64,000 nucleotides of DNA. Origin: Nemertoderma westbladi. Lineage: Eukaryota > Xenacoelomorpha > Nemertodermatida > Nemertodermatidae. The stretch lies in assembly GCA_032718475.1 (NCBI GenBank), contig JAUCBJ010002723.1, positions 1 through 64,000 of the forward strand, given 5' to 3'. The position numbers were made by a program, and so were the translations under genes. This document shows, piece by piece, positions 10,401 to 21,114 of this stretch. Positions within the stretch are counted from its first letter, which is position 1. The number at the start of each line of letters is the position of its first letter. The notes under the pieces are model-generated. The model searched no databases and was not told where the DNA came from. It was given only the letters and a program-made list of their open reading frames with translations.

Positions 10401-11201
10401 GGATATAGTGGGACCCCTTCCTCCTTCATGTGGGCACAAATATCTATTGACTATTATAGATAGATTCACAAGATGGCCAGAAGTTGTCCCATTGCAGAAT
10501 ATTTCCACTGATGTAATTGCGAATGGTTTTAGTACTCTTGGATTAGCCGTTTTGGGGTACCTAATAAAATTATAACCGACAGAGGTTCTCAATTTGAATC
10601 TAGACTGTTTGGCATTCTCATTAAAAAACTAGGAATAGAGCGTTCTAGAACAACGTCTTATCACCCTTCATGTAATGGTATGATAGAGAAATGGCACAGG
10701 CAATTAAAAGCTTCGCTCCGTGCAAAATGTGTAAATTACAATTGGTATCACGAGCTGCCATTAGTTCTACTTGGTCTACGATCTGCCATAGGAACTCATG
10801 GTTACTCCCCCGCTCAACTGTTATACGGCACAGAGTTACGTCTTCCAGGACAATTTCTAGAACCCGAAAACGTTGAATTGTTACCTGACTATGTATCGAA
10901 ATTATACAAAAGAGTAGACTCCTTTCAACCCCCAACAAGACTTCATAAGTCTAAGTCTTATGTTCCTAAAGATTTACACACTGCAACACATGTCTGGGTA
11001 AAGGATTCTAGAAAGCGCGGTTCCCTCACACCCTGTTACACTGGTCCATATGAAGTTGTTGCTATGGATAAAAAAACTGTTACAATCCGAATCCGTGGTG
11101 AGAAAGAAATTGTCTCACTCGATCGCGTCAAACCAACAATAATGGCGAATGAAGTATTGGCCTCGTCGCAGCAAAAACGAGTCAGGTTCAAATTAAACTG
11201 A
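7431..11201 (+). pseudogene. Ty3/gypsy Gag-Pol, 5'-truncated, one frameshift
   Basis: The frame is open from the LTR edge through the ATG at 7447. The first residues (MPPIVSTVLSTLPELSLEKL) resemble the end of a gypsy capsid domain, so the N-terminal half of Gag is missing. Domain order, numbered from that ATG: Cys/His motif about 132-157, aspartic protease VDSGSD about 198-204, RT about 415-640 with YMDD near 587, RNase H (TTDAS about 736, DHKPL about 803), integrase HHCC zinc domain (about 921-960) and the core Asp in HLDIVG (about 984). A one-base shift near 10540 moves the reading frame; the second core Asp (TDRG), the catalytic Glu (EKWHRQLK) and the C-terminal part follow to 11201. The order PR-RT-RH-IN is diagnostic of Ty3/gypsy. 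Two hydrophobic segments lie between protease and RT. No 3' LTR could be recognised. Confidence 0.92.
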
Positions 11202-11754
11202 TTTCTGCATAAAAGACCAAAATCTATGGTGTAAATTTGATAATAAATATAACAATAAAATGATTATAACAAAATCATTGATATATAATGAGAAATTCAA
11301 TAAATATTTATCGCAACAAATATCAAATTTAAAAAAGTTCAACTTAAACAAAAAAATTAATAATTAACAGTTAAAAAAATAATTACTGTTTAGTAGAATA
11401 AGATACAAGATTAAATAGTAGTAAAGATTATGTATATTATTAGTAATATATCAGTAAGATGTTTTGGAATTTTGAGTGCTAATTTACGCTAAAGTGCAAA
11501 TTTTTTAAATTGATACTAATTGAAAGGCTTATTTGTGTTATTGTAATGTAAGTTGTTTATTTTCATTATAAGAAAGATTTTTTATATTTATGCGCTCCGC
11601 TTAAAATGAAAGGAAGTTATATAGGGATCTAAGTGCATAAAAAAATATAAATTCAATTATTCAATTAATGCCGATATTGTATTGTTATTGCCTACACAGT
11701 GTTCTGTACAGTGCAACAATAATTAGGCCTATATAGTTATAACCTGAACAATGC
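11202..11754. other. AT-rich tail after gypsy pol, nothing recognised
   Basis: Probably the 3' non-coding part, and perhaps the LTR, of the gypsy element. The matching 5' LTR would be outside the window, so its limits cannot be drawn. Confidence 0.5.
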
Positions 11755-12465
11755 TTAATAAATACTGAAATATATTCTGCACTCTCTGAATGTTTCCATC
11801 TTTCGGTGTCCCCTTATTCTTGTTTTATAATACTGTTGTGGGAAAAGACCCCACACCCCTCCCATAAATATAGCCCTGTCTATAATTAATTCTTCTATAA
11901 ACTCCTTTGCTTCATTCGGTTCTAATGGCCATATATATGATATATGGGCGTCAGCCTCTGCTGGTATGGTTGTCTCCCCATACGCCTGTGTGATGGTACC
12001 ACATATCGACCATCCCACTACAGACCTACCGCATTCTCTATTGATTCTTTCTGCGAAACTTTTCACTGCATTTATCAAGGCTGGCACACCGAAATTACCA
12101 AGAGGTAAAACCAGCCGAGAAGGATTAATAAAAAGTTTTAAAAGATAATAGCCGGTCCTTGGCTTCTGGAAATCCTGGATTGATAAACATTCCAGCACAC
12201 CAGTTGGCTGAACGCCTGCTCTTATAATAAACATGAGCATACTGCCTCATGTCTGCCTCATACTGCCTTGGTGCACGTTTATCGTACAGCAGCCCACTAC
12301 ACCACTCCCCTACAACACAGACCCCGGAGATACTGACTTTTACACCCTTGTAGCTAAACATATGAGTATCAGTATCACCAGGGTATTGGTTGTAGGGGAC
12401 GTATGGAACTTCGTATGCTGGGCCAGGGGATAGTCCTGTAACTCGGGCAGTTGTGCTTCCTTCCC
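11755..12465 (-). pseudogene. Decayed unidentified protein gene in two frames
   Basis: On the minus strand an open stretch from about 12465 to 12125 (containing SYKGVKVSISGVCVVGEW and NWCAGMFINPGFPEAKDRLL) passes into a second frame, 12240-11755 (containing FGVPALINAVKSFAERINRE). The two overlap and read as one protein broken by a small indel. The composition, with Trp, Cys and a mixture of hydrophobic and charged residues, looks like real globular protein rather than a chance ORF. I do not recognise the family. It follows a BEL/Pao-like RT fragment on the same strand but does not look like a retroelement enzyme. Frame disruption indicates a relic. Confidence 0.45.
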
Positions 12466-12475
12466 AAGCCTATTA

Positions 12476-12610
12476 TTAACTTATGACCTCTGCTAGATCA
12501 TACGCCTCATCTACAGTTTCTGCACCGGCACATCCATCATCCACGTAAAAACAGCACTGTATACTACTGATTACGCTGGGATCAAATTTATCCTCCAAAA
12601 TATCTGCCAT
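12476..12610 (-). pseudogene. BEL/Pao-like reverse transcriptase fragment
   Basis: Forty-four codons on the minus strand contain CCFYVDDGCAGAETVDEAYD, which matches the catalytic YVDD region of BEL/Pao RTs, where YVDD is followed by a G/A-rich turn and an EEA-type helix. Only this short segment remains; a TAA stop follows at 12478-12476. The fragment is too short to assign beyond superfamily. Confidence 0.55.
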
Positions 12611-12613
12611 GGT

Positions 12614-13250
12614 CAGTCAAATAGTTTCAAATTCCGCTGTCACTCAGATGTGCCACTTTAGAATGTGGCACATCTTTTCGGCATAGGGCCTGTGGCACAA
12701 AATATCAAACTTACTACTGATAGTCATAAATTGACAATTTTCAGTATTTAGAGGTTTTAGAGGGTGCTGATTCGATTGCAAATAGTATCAAATTCCGCTC
12801 TCACTCAGACGTGCCACTTTAGCATGTGGCACACACATGTTTGTGGCACTTGGCACAAGATACAAATATATCTACTGCTGGATAGAAATTAGAAATTTTC
12901 ATAATTTACGGGATTTCAAAGGTGACGATTGCAAATAGTTTCAAATACCGCTGTTCCATAATTGAGCCACTTTAGCATGTGGCACATATTTGCGGCACAT
13001 GGCATTAAATATTAAAATTTCTCCTGCTAGACAGAAATTGACAATTTTCAGTACTTATGGGTTTTCAAGGATGCTGATACGATTGAAAATAGTTTAAAAT
13101 TCCGCTATCACACAGATGTGCCAGTTTAGCATGTGACACATGTTTGTGGCACATGGCTGCATGACACAAAATGTCAAAATCTATACTGCTAGACAGAAAA
13201 GGAGAATTTTTTGGTGTTTACAGGTTTTCGATGGTGCTGATTCGATTAAA
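12614..13250 (+). repeat. Satellite, about four units of roughly 155 bp
   Basis: Each unit carries a 'AAATAGTTTCAAATTCCGCT' type start, a GTGCCACTTTAGCATGTGGC inverted motif, a GACAGAAATTGACAATTTTC block and a GATTCGATTG end. Units begin near 12625, 12780, 12940 and 13090 and are diverged by about 15-25% by eye. Confidence 0.75.
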
Positions 13251-13333
13251 ACTGGTGTCAATTGTCCATCTCGTATATAAGTGCTATTTTTGGAAAGTAC
13301 CAACAGTGAAATTCTTCAATTTTGGTATTGATA

Positions 13334-13972
13334 TCAATATTTTGGTCCTTTTTGGCAAATTGGGGCAACCCAGTTTAGCAATAATTTTGTTGTATATATG
13401 TTGCTTGGGGCTTGGTTGCTGCTTGGGGCGTAGCAAGGCCTAGCAAAAAAAATTTTGAGTGCCAACTTGTGGCTGTATCCTGTTAGCATGGATTGCCCAT
13501 GTGGATGTGGTGATTCTAGAACCTTTTGTAGGTCAAAGCTTACTATTTTCACTTCTGACTCCAAATGGTCATTAATCTGGCTGTTTTGCTGACAATTCTG
13601 AAAGTATTTATTCACAGCTTGCTTCTCAATACAATGAGCATCATAAGAATCTTGATCCAAATCGGCAATTGAAGTTTCTTTAATGTGACACAAGAGGCAT
13701 TTATCCTTTTTGGGTCAATGAAATCCTAGGTTATATTCGGTGCGAAATATTTTCTTAAACGAAGCTGCATAAGCAATAGTTTCTTTCTCAAGCGCACCTT
13801 GGGAAAGAAAATATTGCCTGGAAAGGTTCTTTAATTCCTTAGGCAAGTATTTCTTCACTGATGATGTACGCACATAATGTGGCTCCATGGCAGGGAACTT
13901 ATTGATAAAATCGTATAACAACTTCTTCTTAGATGGATCAATTTTTGCGCCGACGAGCGGCATATACCCCAA
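13334..13972 (-). pseudogene. Transposon-associated protein fragment with FDLQKVL motif
   Basis: Two minus-strand stretches lie in the same frame and are separated by one TGA: 13972-13715 ending FRTEYNLGFH, then PKKDKCLLCHIKETSIADLD, continuing to SFDLQKVLESPHPHG. The pattern HYxR-YLP-YNLGF-PKKDxCxxC-FDLQxVL is one I know from a widespread multicopy protein family in invertebrate genomes, usually annotated as uncharacterised and transposon-like. The paired cysteines in CLLC suggest a zinc-binding site. The part after about 13470 no longer looks like the family, so the 3' end is lost. Confidence is good that this is a repeat relic and low for its exact superfamily. Confidence 0.6.
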
Positions 13973-14221
13973 AAAAATCCGTAAGATTAAAAGTAATTAA
14001 TACGTAAGATTAAAACTAAATATATTTACGATATTATAACTTATTGCTTGCTTCTTACCGGTACTGCCCAAAAACGAGCAATTACAAATAAAAGATATAT
14101 AGTATATACACATATGGCATATACTGCTTGCTTCTTATTGGTATTGCCCAAAAACGAGCGGCATATACCAAAGTAATCCGTAAGTTTAGAAGAAATTATA
14201 TATACGGTAATCTGCGATAAC
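13973..14221. repeat. Short direct repeats in AT-rich sequence
   Basis: A 'TTATTGCTTGCTTCTTxxxGGTATTGCCCA' phrase and a 'GAGCGGCATATACC' phrase recur at about 13956, 14040, 14130 and 14221, with about 90-bp spacing. No gene is seen. Confidence 0.55.
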
Positions 14222-14530
14222 TTATTGCTTGCTTCTTCTTACTGGTATTGCCCAACGCGCAATTACGAATATGGAGGCGACTTTAAGGGCACGATTTGCT
14301 TCCGATCTCCTTAGATATGTAATACTCTCACGAGACCAGATAAACTTAAAGTTATATTTTTTCCTGAAGTTAAGAGCTTCATTGAATATTTTTCTATTGG
14401 TTGGGGTTAGATGTTCATTGAAGAATATCTTATCGCCCAGATTTAATTCAGTGAGGGTGCTTTTTCTTATTTTACCTTTCGCTGAGAAAAAGTAAACAGG
14501 TGTTGCTTCCAAATGAAAAGATTGATTCAT
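14222..14530 (-). pseudogene. LINE ORF1 / baculovirus FP25K-like C-terminal fragment
   Basis: The minus-strand frame includes DKIFFNEHLTPTNRKIFNEA followed by FRKKYNFKFIWSRESITYLR. The pattern (I/V)-(Y/F)-x-N-E-x-LT-P-x-N-(K/R)-x-L/I-F...FKF-x-W is typical of the C-terminal domain shared by baculoviral FP proteins and ORF1 proteins of many LINEs. No RT is adjacent. Only the C-terminal part remains, and its end has drifted into neighbouring sequence. Confidence 0.6.
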
Positions 14531-14999
14531 ATGTAAATATTAAAACCACGAGGAAGATGACTATTGCAATACAATATAATCTCTGGTATTATACACATGA
14601 ATTATTACTGTGATCAAAGTCACTCTAATAAAATAATGTATTATTTCTGCATAAGATCAATGATTATTTGGTCAATTAGGCCATCATGTATATTATATCG
14701 TTTACAACACGATAAATAGCAGGCCAACATATGCTACAAAGAAGCATTCTATGATAGCCGATGAATTTATAAATAAGCAGCTTTATGTTAATAATATAAC
14801 AAGTAATCAGATTGGTTCGCACTCCTATACTCAAAACAAACAGTGATGAATGGAAAATGAAAAATGCGAGATTATTGAAACAATTTTTTTATTTGACTTA
14901 TTGTCACTCACTCTCGATACAATTTTAACCTTTACTGCACTGTACTTTGCACCCATATTGATATCTTCCCGATAAATATTAAAATAATTATTACACGCA

Positions 15000-15150
15000 T
15001 AAGAGACGCGAACCCAGTGGTGCAATGGGTTGAATAATTATAGAATGTTCAATCTTGGGAGTTAGAGTGGCGCCCTCCCTGCCTTATAGGTAACAGCCAA
15101 GAGAAAGGAGTCTTCGGGTTGCCTCCGGTGATTCACACGTTCACCGATCA
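15000..15150 (+). repeat. Candidate SINE (copy 1)
   Basis: It contains AACAGCCAAGAGAAAGGAG followed by TTCGGGTTGCCTCCG (about 15090-15130), which recurs at 36336-36370. The 5' part differs between the two copies and looks loosely tRNA-like. A shared core with variable heads fits SINEs. Confidence 0.45.
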
Positions 15151-15214
15151 CTTTACTTTACTGCTTGTTCAATAGAGTTGCATTCGACAGTTTTATTATG
15201 GTAACGTTTGAGAT

Positions 15215-15447
15215 TCACGCTGGGGAGGGGGAGGGAGGAGGAGGGAGGGGGAGGCCGGGAGGGGGGGAGGGGGAGGCCGGGAGGGAGGAGGGGGGGAGGC
15301 CGGGAGGGAGGAGGGGGGAGGGGAGGCCGGGAGGGAGGAGGGGGGAGGGGGAAGCCGGGAGGGAGGGGAGGCCGGGAGGGAGGGGGAGGCCAGGAGGGAG
15401 GAGGGGGGGAGGGGGAGGCCGGGAGGGAGGAGGATGGAGGGGGGATA
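15215..15447 (+). repeat. Purine-only G-rich minisatellite
   Basis: About ten imperfect copies of a GGGGAGGCCGGGAGGGAGGA type unit. Apart from the CC of each AGGCCGGG, the plus strand is all purine. Open frames through it in several phases (Gly/Arg/Glu- or Pro/Leu-rich) are artefacts of the repeat. Confidence 0.95.
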
Positions 15448-15699
15448 TCAAATTTTCAACCACTTTTTTGATATTCGCCACACACAACCCTCCTTCAATT
15501 TTTTCAAAACTTGAATAATTGAACAGTGGCGTATTTAAGTTAAGGAGTAGGATAAACCATGAGTGTGAAACTTGTAAAATGAGGTTGTAAAACATCACTG
15601 TCGGCACTACAGAAAGTACTGGGTTGCACTACTGATAGTATTACTGTCGGTTCTACTATTTACATTAACTGTTGATGTTAACTTTCGACGCAATAAAAA

Positions 15700-15815
15700 A
15701 TAATGATTCTCCAGGGCAAGTAACAGCTGATTACTCCCAAAATAAAACTGTAGTCTGTTCTAATTACCTTAGTTTATTGTTTTGGATAGAAGGACGTGAC
15801 ACTGCTAACCTATAA
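15700..15815 (-). repeat. MITE-like dispersed repeat, copy 1
   Basis: Contains AACAGCTGATTACTCCCAAA, then a 'TGTAGTCTGTTCTAATTACC' type segment and TTTATTGTTTTGG. It is the reverse complement of the family seen at 18935 and 32910. It often lies near TTAATAT-CTC-TCAATGTTAAA sequence, as here at 15955. Confidence 0.6.
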
Positions 15816-16918
15816 AAAATAATTTATTTAATTAATTGAATTTATAATTTATTAATAATTAATTTATTTACATTTATACATTTATTTACTGATTGACTGA
15901 TTATTGATTGATGCTTTAGGCTACTACTATTTCAGCGAGACAGGGGGGGGGGGGGTTAATATTTCGTCTCAATGTTAAATGACACAATACTTTTTTCTTC
16001 TCCGTTGAAATCACTCATTGTGTCCTCTGATTTTGACTTTTTATTTCATTTCGTTTAATTTGTTTTATTTACTTAATGCATTGTTATAGTATATACTTCT
16101 AATTGCACATTATATTTAATATGATTTAAAAACTGACAAATTTATGTTGATGAACGAGGACGCCGCCTTGTCACAATGCGAGTTGGCGGTGGAATTCGGT
16201 GGCGGTCGCCCTAAAATGTGAAGTCTGATATGGATGATATGATTATGAAGATGATCAGCAACACCATCTGTTTATATACAGTACCGGTACTGTAGTGCAT
16301 GTAGTAAGTAGTACTGCTCTTTCTGGTTTTTGTATTTCTTGTATTTTTGAATTTGGTCCTGACGATACCCCAAAGGGGAGAAATATATAGACCTAACACC
16401 TCTTTTAACATCCTTCTTAATTCATACTGGGGCGATAAAACTCCTGCGACACCCCGCCTTATATATTTAGAATTAATGGTACATATATTCAGAAATATTA
16501 TTCCACAATTTCGCCCCAGCGTATGCAAGAGAAGCATGGCCGAGTGGCAGTGGCGTCGCTACATCAACATGCGCCCCCCTGCAAAATTTTGCCTGCGGCC
16601 CCTTAAAAAGTTTCAAAAGTGAAATTGCAATGTAAGTCGAACTGCAAGATTTGGCTTGTGCGACCACCTCCACCCTATTACACTAAAAAGTAACACAATT
16701 TTGAATCAAATCCACATACAAAAATATACAAATATATACGAATACAAATCTGAATTTGTAAACAATTTGTAACACAATTTGTTACAGATTTGAATTTCGT
16801 TTAAAAATATCTGAGATATGGGAGTTCGAAATTTGCATTGTTTTGCATATGAGCGAAGCTATTTTATTATATATATAAATCCAGTATTATGGAACACTAA
16901 TTTATCTCACAAGTACCT

Positions 16919-18700
16919 GGGCTACTACTACTAGGATCGGCATGCTGCATTGCAGCTGCATTTTTAAGAATGCTGTGCCGGCTTATCAACAAAATTGCAC
17001 CGCCACAACTCCCTATCACCCATGACATTTGCTAGATCATCCGCATCTTTAAGGCCAGTGTCCTTTAAGATGCGTCTCAAGAAAGTCATGGGCTGTCCAC
17101 CATGCTTATTCACTCCATGAGGCTGCCAAAGTACAAGATTATGCACTGGCTGGTCCTCACGGCGAAAGCAATGTCCTGCAAAGCGGAGGCGATTTTGTTC
17201 TAGTGTCAAGCTTGGGGGAACCAATGAGACACCTCCAATGTTATATAGTGTCTGGTTGGAGATGTGTGCATTGTACTTGACACAATGTACCCGGCGTAGC
17301 ATTCTTGTGAATGTGCCATCCAGAGATTTGGTGTCCTCAGCAGTTAGAGCCCAGCATGGACTCCCGTAGAGGAGTACTGGAACTACTGTTGCTCTAAATA
17401 ATCGAACCTTAAGTTTCCGATTAATTCTAGGTGACTTCCAAATCCTGGAAAGCCTATTCAATGCTGCCCATGCCTTTCCCTTACGTATTCGAAGGTCCTC
17501 ACCTGACTTCCGGATCCATGATCCCAGGTAACAGAAGTCGTCCACATGCTCAAGCATACCATCCTTTGAGCTTATGCTCATCCGATCAGAGACTTGCTGA
17601 GGACTTTCAAAGTTAACTGTCAGAATTTTGGTCTTTCTGGAGTTAATAAAAAGACCAACACTAGAAGCAGCATGTTCTAATGAGCTGAGGAGCCGTTGGG
17701 CTCCCTCTAATGATTCTGAGAGTACTCCTAAGTCATCAGCAAAGTCTAGATCAGTTAGGTACTTGGCAGGATTTCCTCGACTTCTGGAGCCAGTAGGTGG
17801 AGTTATCATCACCCCATCATCATTATGATGATCTAAGGACATGCGTAGAACATAGTCAACCACAATAATGAACAAGAATGGTGCAAGTGTGTCTCCTTGG
17901 AGGACGCCCCATAACACTTCAAATGGTTCTGTGTCACCGTCAACAGTAGACACAAATGTTGTCGAACCATCGTATACTGATCTGATTGCTGCAATAATTT
18001 CATCAGGAATCCCATATAATGAAAGTATGCTGAACATACGTGAGCGAGAGACTGAATCAAAGGCCTTGAAGAAGTCAACAAAGATAACAGCCAGATGCCT
18101 GTCCTTCTTTTTTGATAACTCTTCAATTATCCTTCTAAGTGCCAAAATGGGCTCCATGGTCCCACGACCTTTACGGAACCCATTCTGATTTCCACGTAGC
18201 AGTCTCTCAATGGGATTCCTGATGCGATTTAATAGAATTCTATTGTATAGTTTTGCAGCAATCGAGATCAATGAGATTCCCCGAAAAGAACCATAGAGTG
18301 TTAGGTTGCCCTTCTTGGGAACTGGCACCAACTTATTTGTTTTCATTTCTTGTGGGACTCTTGTTGTACGGTACATGTCTACTATGATGGGATAGATGAG
18401 CTTTAAACACTCAGGTATTTTAAAGACCTCAGGGGGAACACCATCTACTCCACTGGCACGATTGGTCTTAATGCTCTTTGCAGCAGCCTTCACTTCTGCA
18501 AAGGAGATATCGCCAATGGGAATATCTGGGAGTACAGACTCAGACACTTTTACTTCTATAAAGTTATCAGGCAATACCCTTTCATTATTGAGGAGCTTTT
18601 CAAAGTGGGATTTCCAACCATTGAGGCGATCGGCTGGTGATTCAGCCTTAACCTTGGTGGTTGGTTGGCTTTTCCGCCCACTACCTGGGCAACAATGAAC
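16919..18700 (-). pseudogene. LINE-A: non-LTR retrotransposon RT, 5'-truncated
   Basis: One uninterrupted minus-strand frame runs from about 18690 (first Met 18574) to the stop at 16964. Visible RT blocks are ASGVDGVPPEVFK, FRGISLISIAAKLYNRIL, NGFRKGRGTMEPILALR, the catalytic FVDFFKAFDS, GVLQGDTLAPFLF and DLDFADDLGVLS. The C-terminal region has the WKSPRINRKLKVRLFRA, VLLYGSPCWAL and FAGHCFRRED blocks common in RTE/CR1-like LINEs. The endonuclease and 5' end are missing. The 3' end is a conserved GCAGCTGCAATGCAGCATGC sequence followed by a (TAG)n tail at about 16919-16932. Seven other pieces of the same family lie in the window. The RT frame is intact, but without endonuclease it cannot be autonomous. 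I cannot fix the clade by eye. Confidence 0.92.
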
Positions 18701-19714
18701 TCTACATTCTTAGATTATATTACGAATTAGGTTGATATTCATACATAATTGAAATGCTACAGAATACTATATTATTGTGTAGGAAAAGTACTAGAATTTT
18801 AAAATGCAACGTTTTTAAAAAAAAAACAATGGGTTTAGGTTTTTTGCTTAGGATTTTAGAAAAACCCTTATGTTTTATAAGTTTTTCCAAATAGATTTAA
18901 TATCTCGCCTCAATGTTAAATTGTCAATTTTAGGAAAGGAGCAGGTTACAGTGGCACGTTACTGACCCAATCAATAAACTAAAGTCAATAGAATAGGATG
19001 CAGTTATATTTTTGGGATTAATGAGCTGTTATTTGCTTCGATTTTCCCCTGGAGTGGAATGAGTTCACCAATGAGTTCACCAATTCAATGAGTGGAATGG
19101 GTACACCATTTTGGTCCAAAATATGTCGAATTTTTTTTATGGTCTATTATAATGCACCATTGAATGGTGTTTCCAAATCTGAAAACCGCTATTTAATAGC
19201 TCTTTTAGTTTTCAAGTTATGTAAATTTCCATTTAGGGAATCCTATTGAAATTACTATTACTATGTATAATGAAAGGTCGATTATCTCCAAATATTTTTT
19301 TCATGAAATTGTCAACTTCAAAACCCTACTACTTCTACAATTTTTGAGTAATTAGTCTGAAACTTCCTGTGGGTGTCTAGATAGCCACCCTGCATAAAAG
19401 TATCAGACAACTTTTCGAAATTTTTTGTTAATAAAATTTAATACTATTTATAAAAAACCTAAAAATTAGCATAAATTTGCAGCGCCACCTAGCGGTTCAG
19501 AATTATTTTAACAAAATTTCGCCTGATAGTTATGTTGCCCCATCGTTGATCTATCATATAAAAACACTTTCATGTGATTAGGTTCAAAACTGTAAAAGCC
19601 TTAGGGTTTTAAGCGCAACCAAGTTTTTTTTATTGTTAACTAGTATTAACTAATATTAAATAGCGAAAAAAAATTTTTTTTCTGACCTGTCATGTAGAAT
19701 AGCATCTTATGCAC
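18701..19714. other. AT-rich spacer with one MITE-like repeat
   Basis: No gene is seen. Positions 18935-19065 carry a forward copy of the dispersed repeat (AAAGGAGCAGGTTACAGTGG ... GAGCTGTTATTTGCTTCG). A CAGCGCCACCTAGCGG phrase at about 19480, common in animal repeats, is also present. Confidence 0.55.
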
Positions 19715-20240
19715 CTACTGTATATGCCAAATTTTAACCAAAACCAAACAATTTTGAAACCATGAGAGTGATAAATCGAAGAGTTGTCCGAAAATGGTGT
19801 CTTTAGCATCTTTATACTTCCTATTAGTGAACTGGCAGATCATGAGACGGGGAGGGTTTATACTGGTTGGATTATTGACCCCCAACCTATGGCACGCCTG
19901 GATGGTTCCCAGCGATATACCAGATATGTCTAGCGAACGTGCAATCCATATGACTGACTCTTCAAGCTTCATTTGGACGACCGATTCTGGAATCCCAGAT
20001 AATTAGGTTGCCTCTTCTCTGATACTTATCCATGTCATTCAGAGTGGAAACTTGTTCACCAATTATTATCCCCTGGTTACGAACCTTCACTTCCACCCCA
20101 GAAACTTCTGATTTTAATTGTATATTATCTCTTTGCCAAGTAGTAACTAACTGCATTAACTCATCGTGCTGGTCGGACATAAAATGTTGGGAATGTTCGA
20201 TGTTAAGGAGCTTCTGGTTCATCCCTTCTACTTTTGTCAT
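19715..20240 (-). pseudogene. LINE ORF1 protein (coiled coil plus RRM-like), broken
   Basis: A minus-strand frame, 20240-19962, encodes a helical heptad-rich stretch (MTKVEGMNQKLLNIEHSQHF onward) ending DKYQRRGNLIIW. A second frame, 19972-19715, continues with EESVIWIARSLDISGI and CHRLGVNN...PRLMICQFTNRKYKD. The order coiled coil, then (Y/S)-R-R-x-N-L-I-I, then HRxG and IxxxFxNRxxKD is that of L1-like ORF1p (transposase_22-type RRM), an RNA-binding chaperone of LINE particles. A frame break lies between the parts near 19970. No RT of that LINE is adjacent, so this is a fragment. Confidence 0.7.
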
Positions 20241-20499
20241 TAAACTATTAATAGGGGATGGGATCAGTACAGCAGTAAAGTCTCACCGTATACTTGGCTG
20301 CTTGGTGTGTGGCTGTGTCTATGCTCAACTGCCGAATTTAACTTCAGAAGCTTAACGCTTGTTTTTCCATTTCTGAACAACATTTTATAATATCATTCAT
20401 TAAGTTGCATTAGCTCAACTACAATTCATTTATTTAACAAATTTGAATAATTCTCAGCAACTTTCGAGTAATAAACAAACAATAATACAAACAGTTTCT

Positions 20500-20660
20500 T
20501 AACACTAGTGTCAAACGTTTAGTGGCAATGCCTTGCCATCTTTATAACATGATCTCCTGTCATCCACTTCTTTGTTGGCTTGAATTGTTAAACATACTTT
20601 GAGGAAACCGCCGGCACAATCAATACCAATCTTTAGTTTCTTGTCATCATATAAAATTCT
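20500..20660 (-). pseudogene. Fragment with KLKIGIDCAGGFLKVCL motif, unknown family
   Basis: A minus-strand stretch reads DDKKLKIGIDCAGGFLKVCL and continues about 30 codons to a stop. The phrase resembles a block of uncharacterised multicopy proteins in invertebrates. It is too short to name. Confidence 0.35.
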
Positions 20661-21114
20661 CTTGATTAGACATGATATACAATCTGGAACAGAACAAATA
20701 TATCAATGCAATGTGAACTTCTTGGATAATAGTGCCTGTCTTGGTATCTTTAGAAATAAACGCAGCAGGTAAATTCCAGAGAAGTCTACGATCAATTCAA
20801 CTGCAGCAGCAATATGTCAGTGGTGCAGGAGGCACAGTTACATGTCACCAACCGAATAAAATCCCAGTCGCTTAAGAGCAGCACCAGTTGGACGAGTTAG
20901 TGCTGGAGGAGGGGGTCGGGTGGCATCGACATAATTAAACTCATGTCCAGTCACCCTCCATGGCACCCATCTTACAAAGGAGGATTTTCTCGATGCCTTC
21001 TGCCTGTATTTCGGTTGGCAACCCTGGTCTACCCTGGTAATAATAGTATTATAATTAAAAGCGTTGTCAATAGCTGGACAATGCTGTCAATAGTACCGGA
21101 TTATGGGTGTAAAT

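Noticed and set aside
15165-15607. Gly/Arg/Glu- and Pro/Leu-rich frames over the purine minisatellite
   Set aside because: Artefacts of the repeat on both strands.
16534-16560. GCATGGCCGAGTGGCAGTGG as a tRNA 5' half (Ser/Leu-like)
   Set aside because: It has a good box A look, but there is no anticodon stem, box B or acceptor pairing downstream; it is probably repeat debris.
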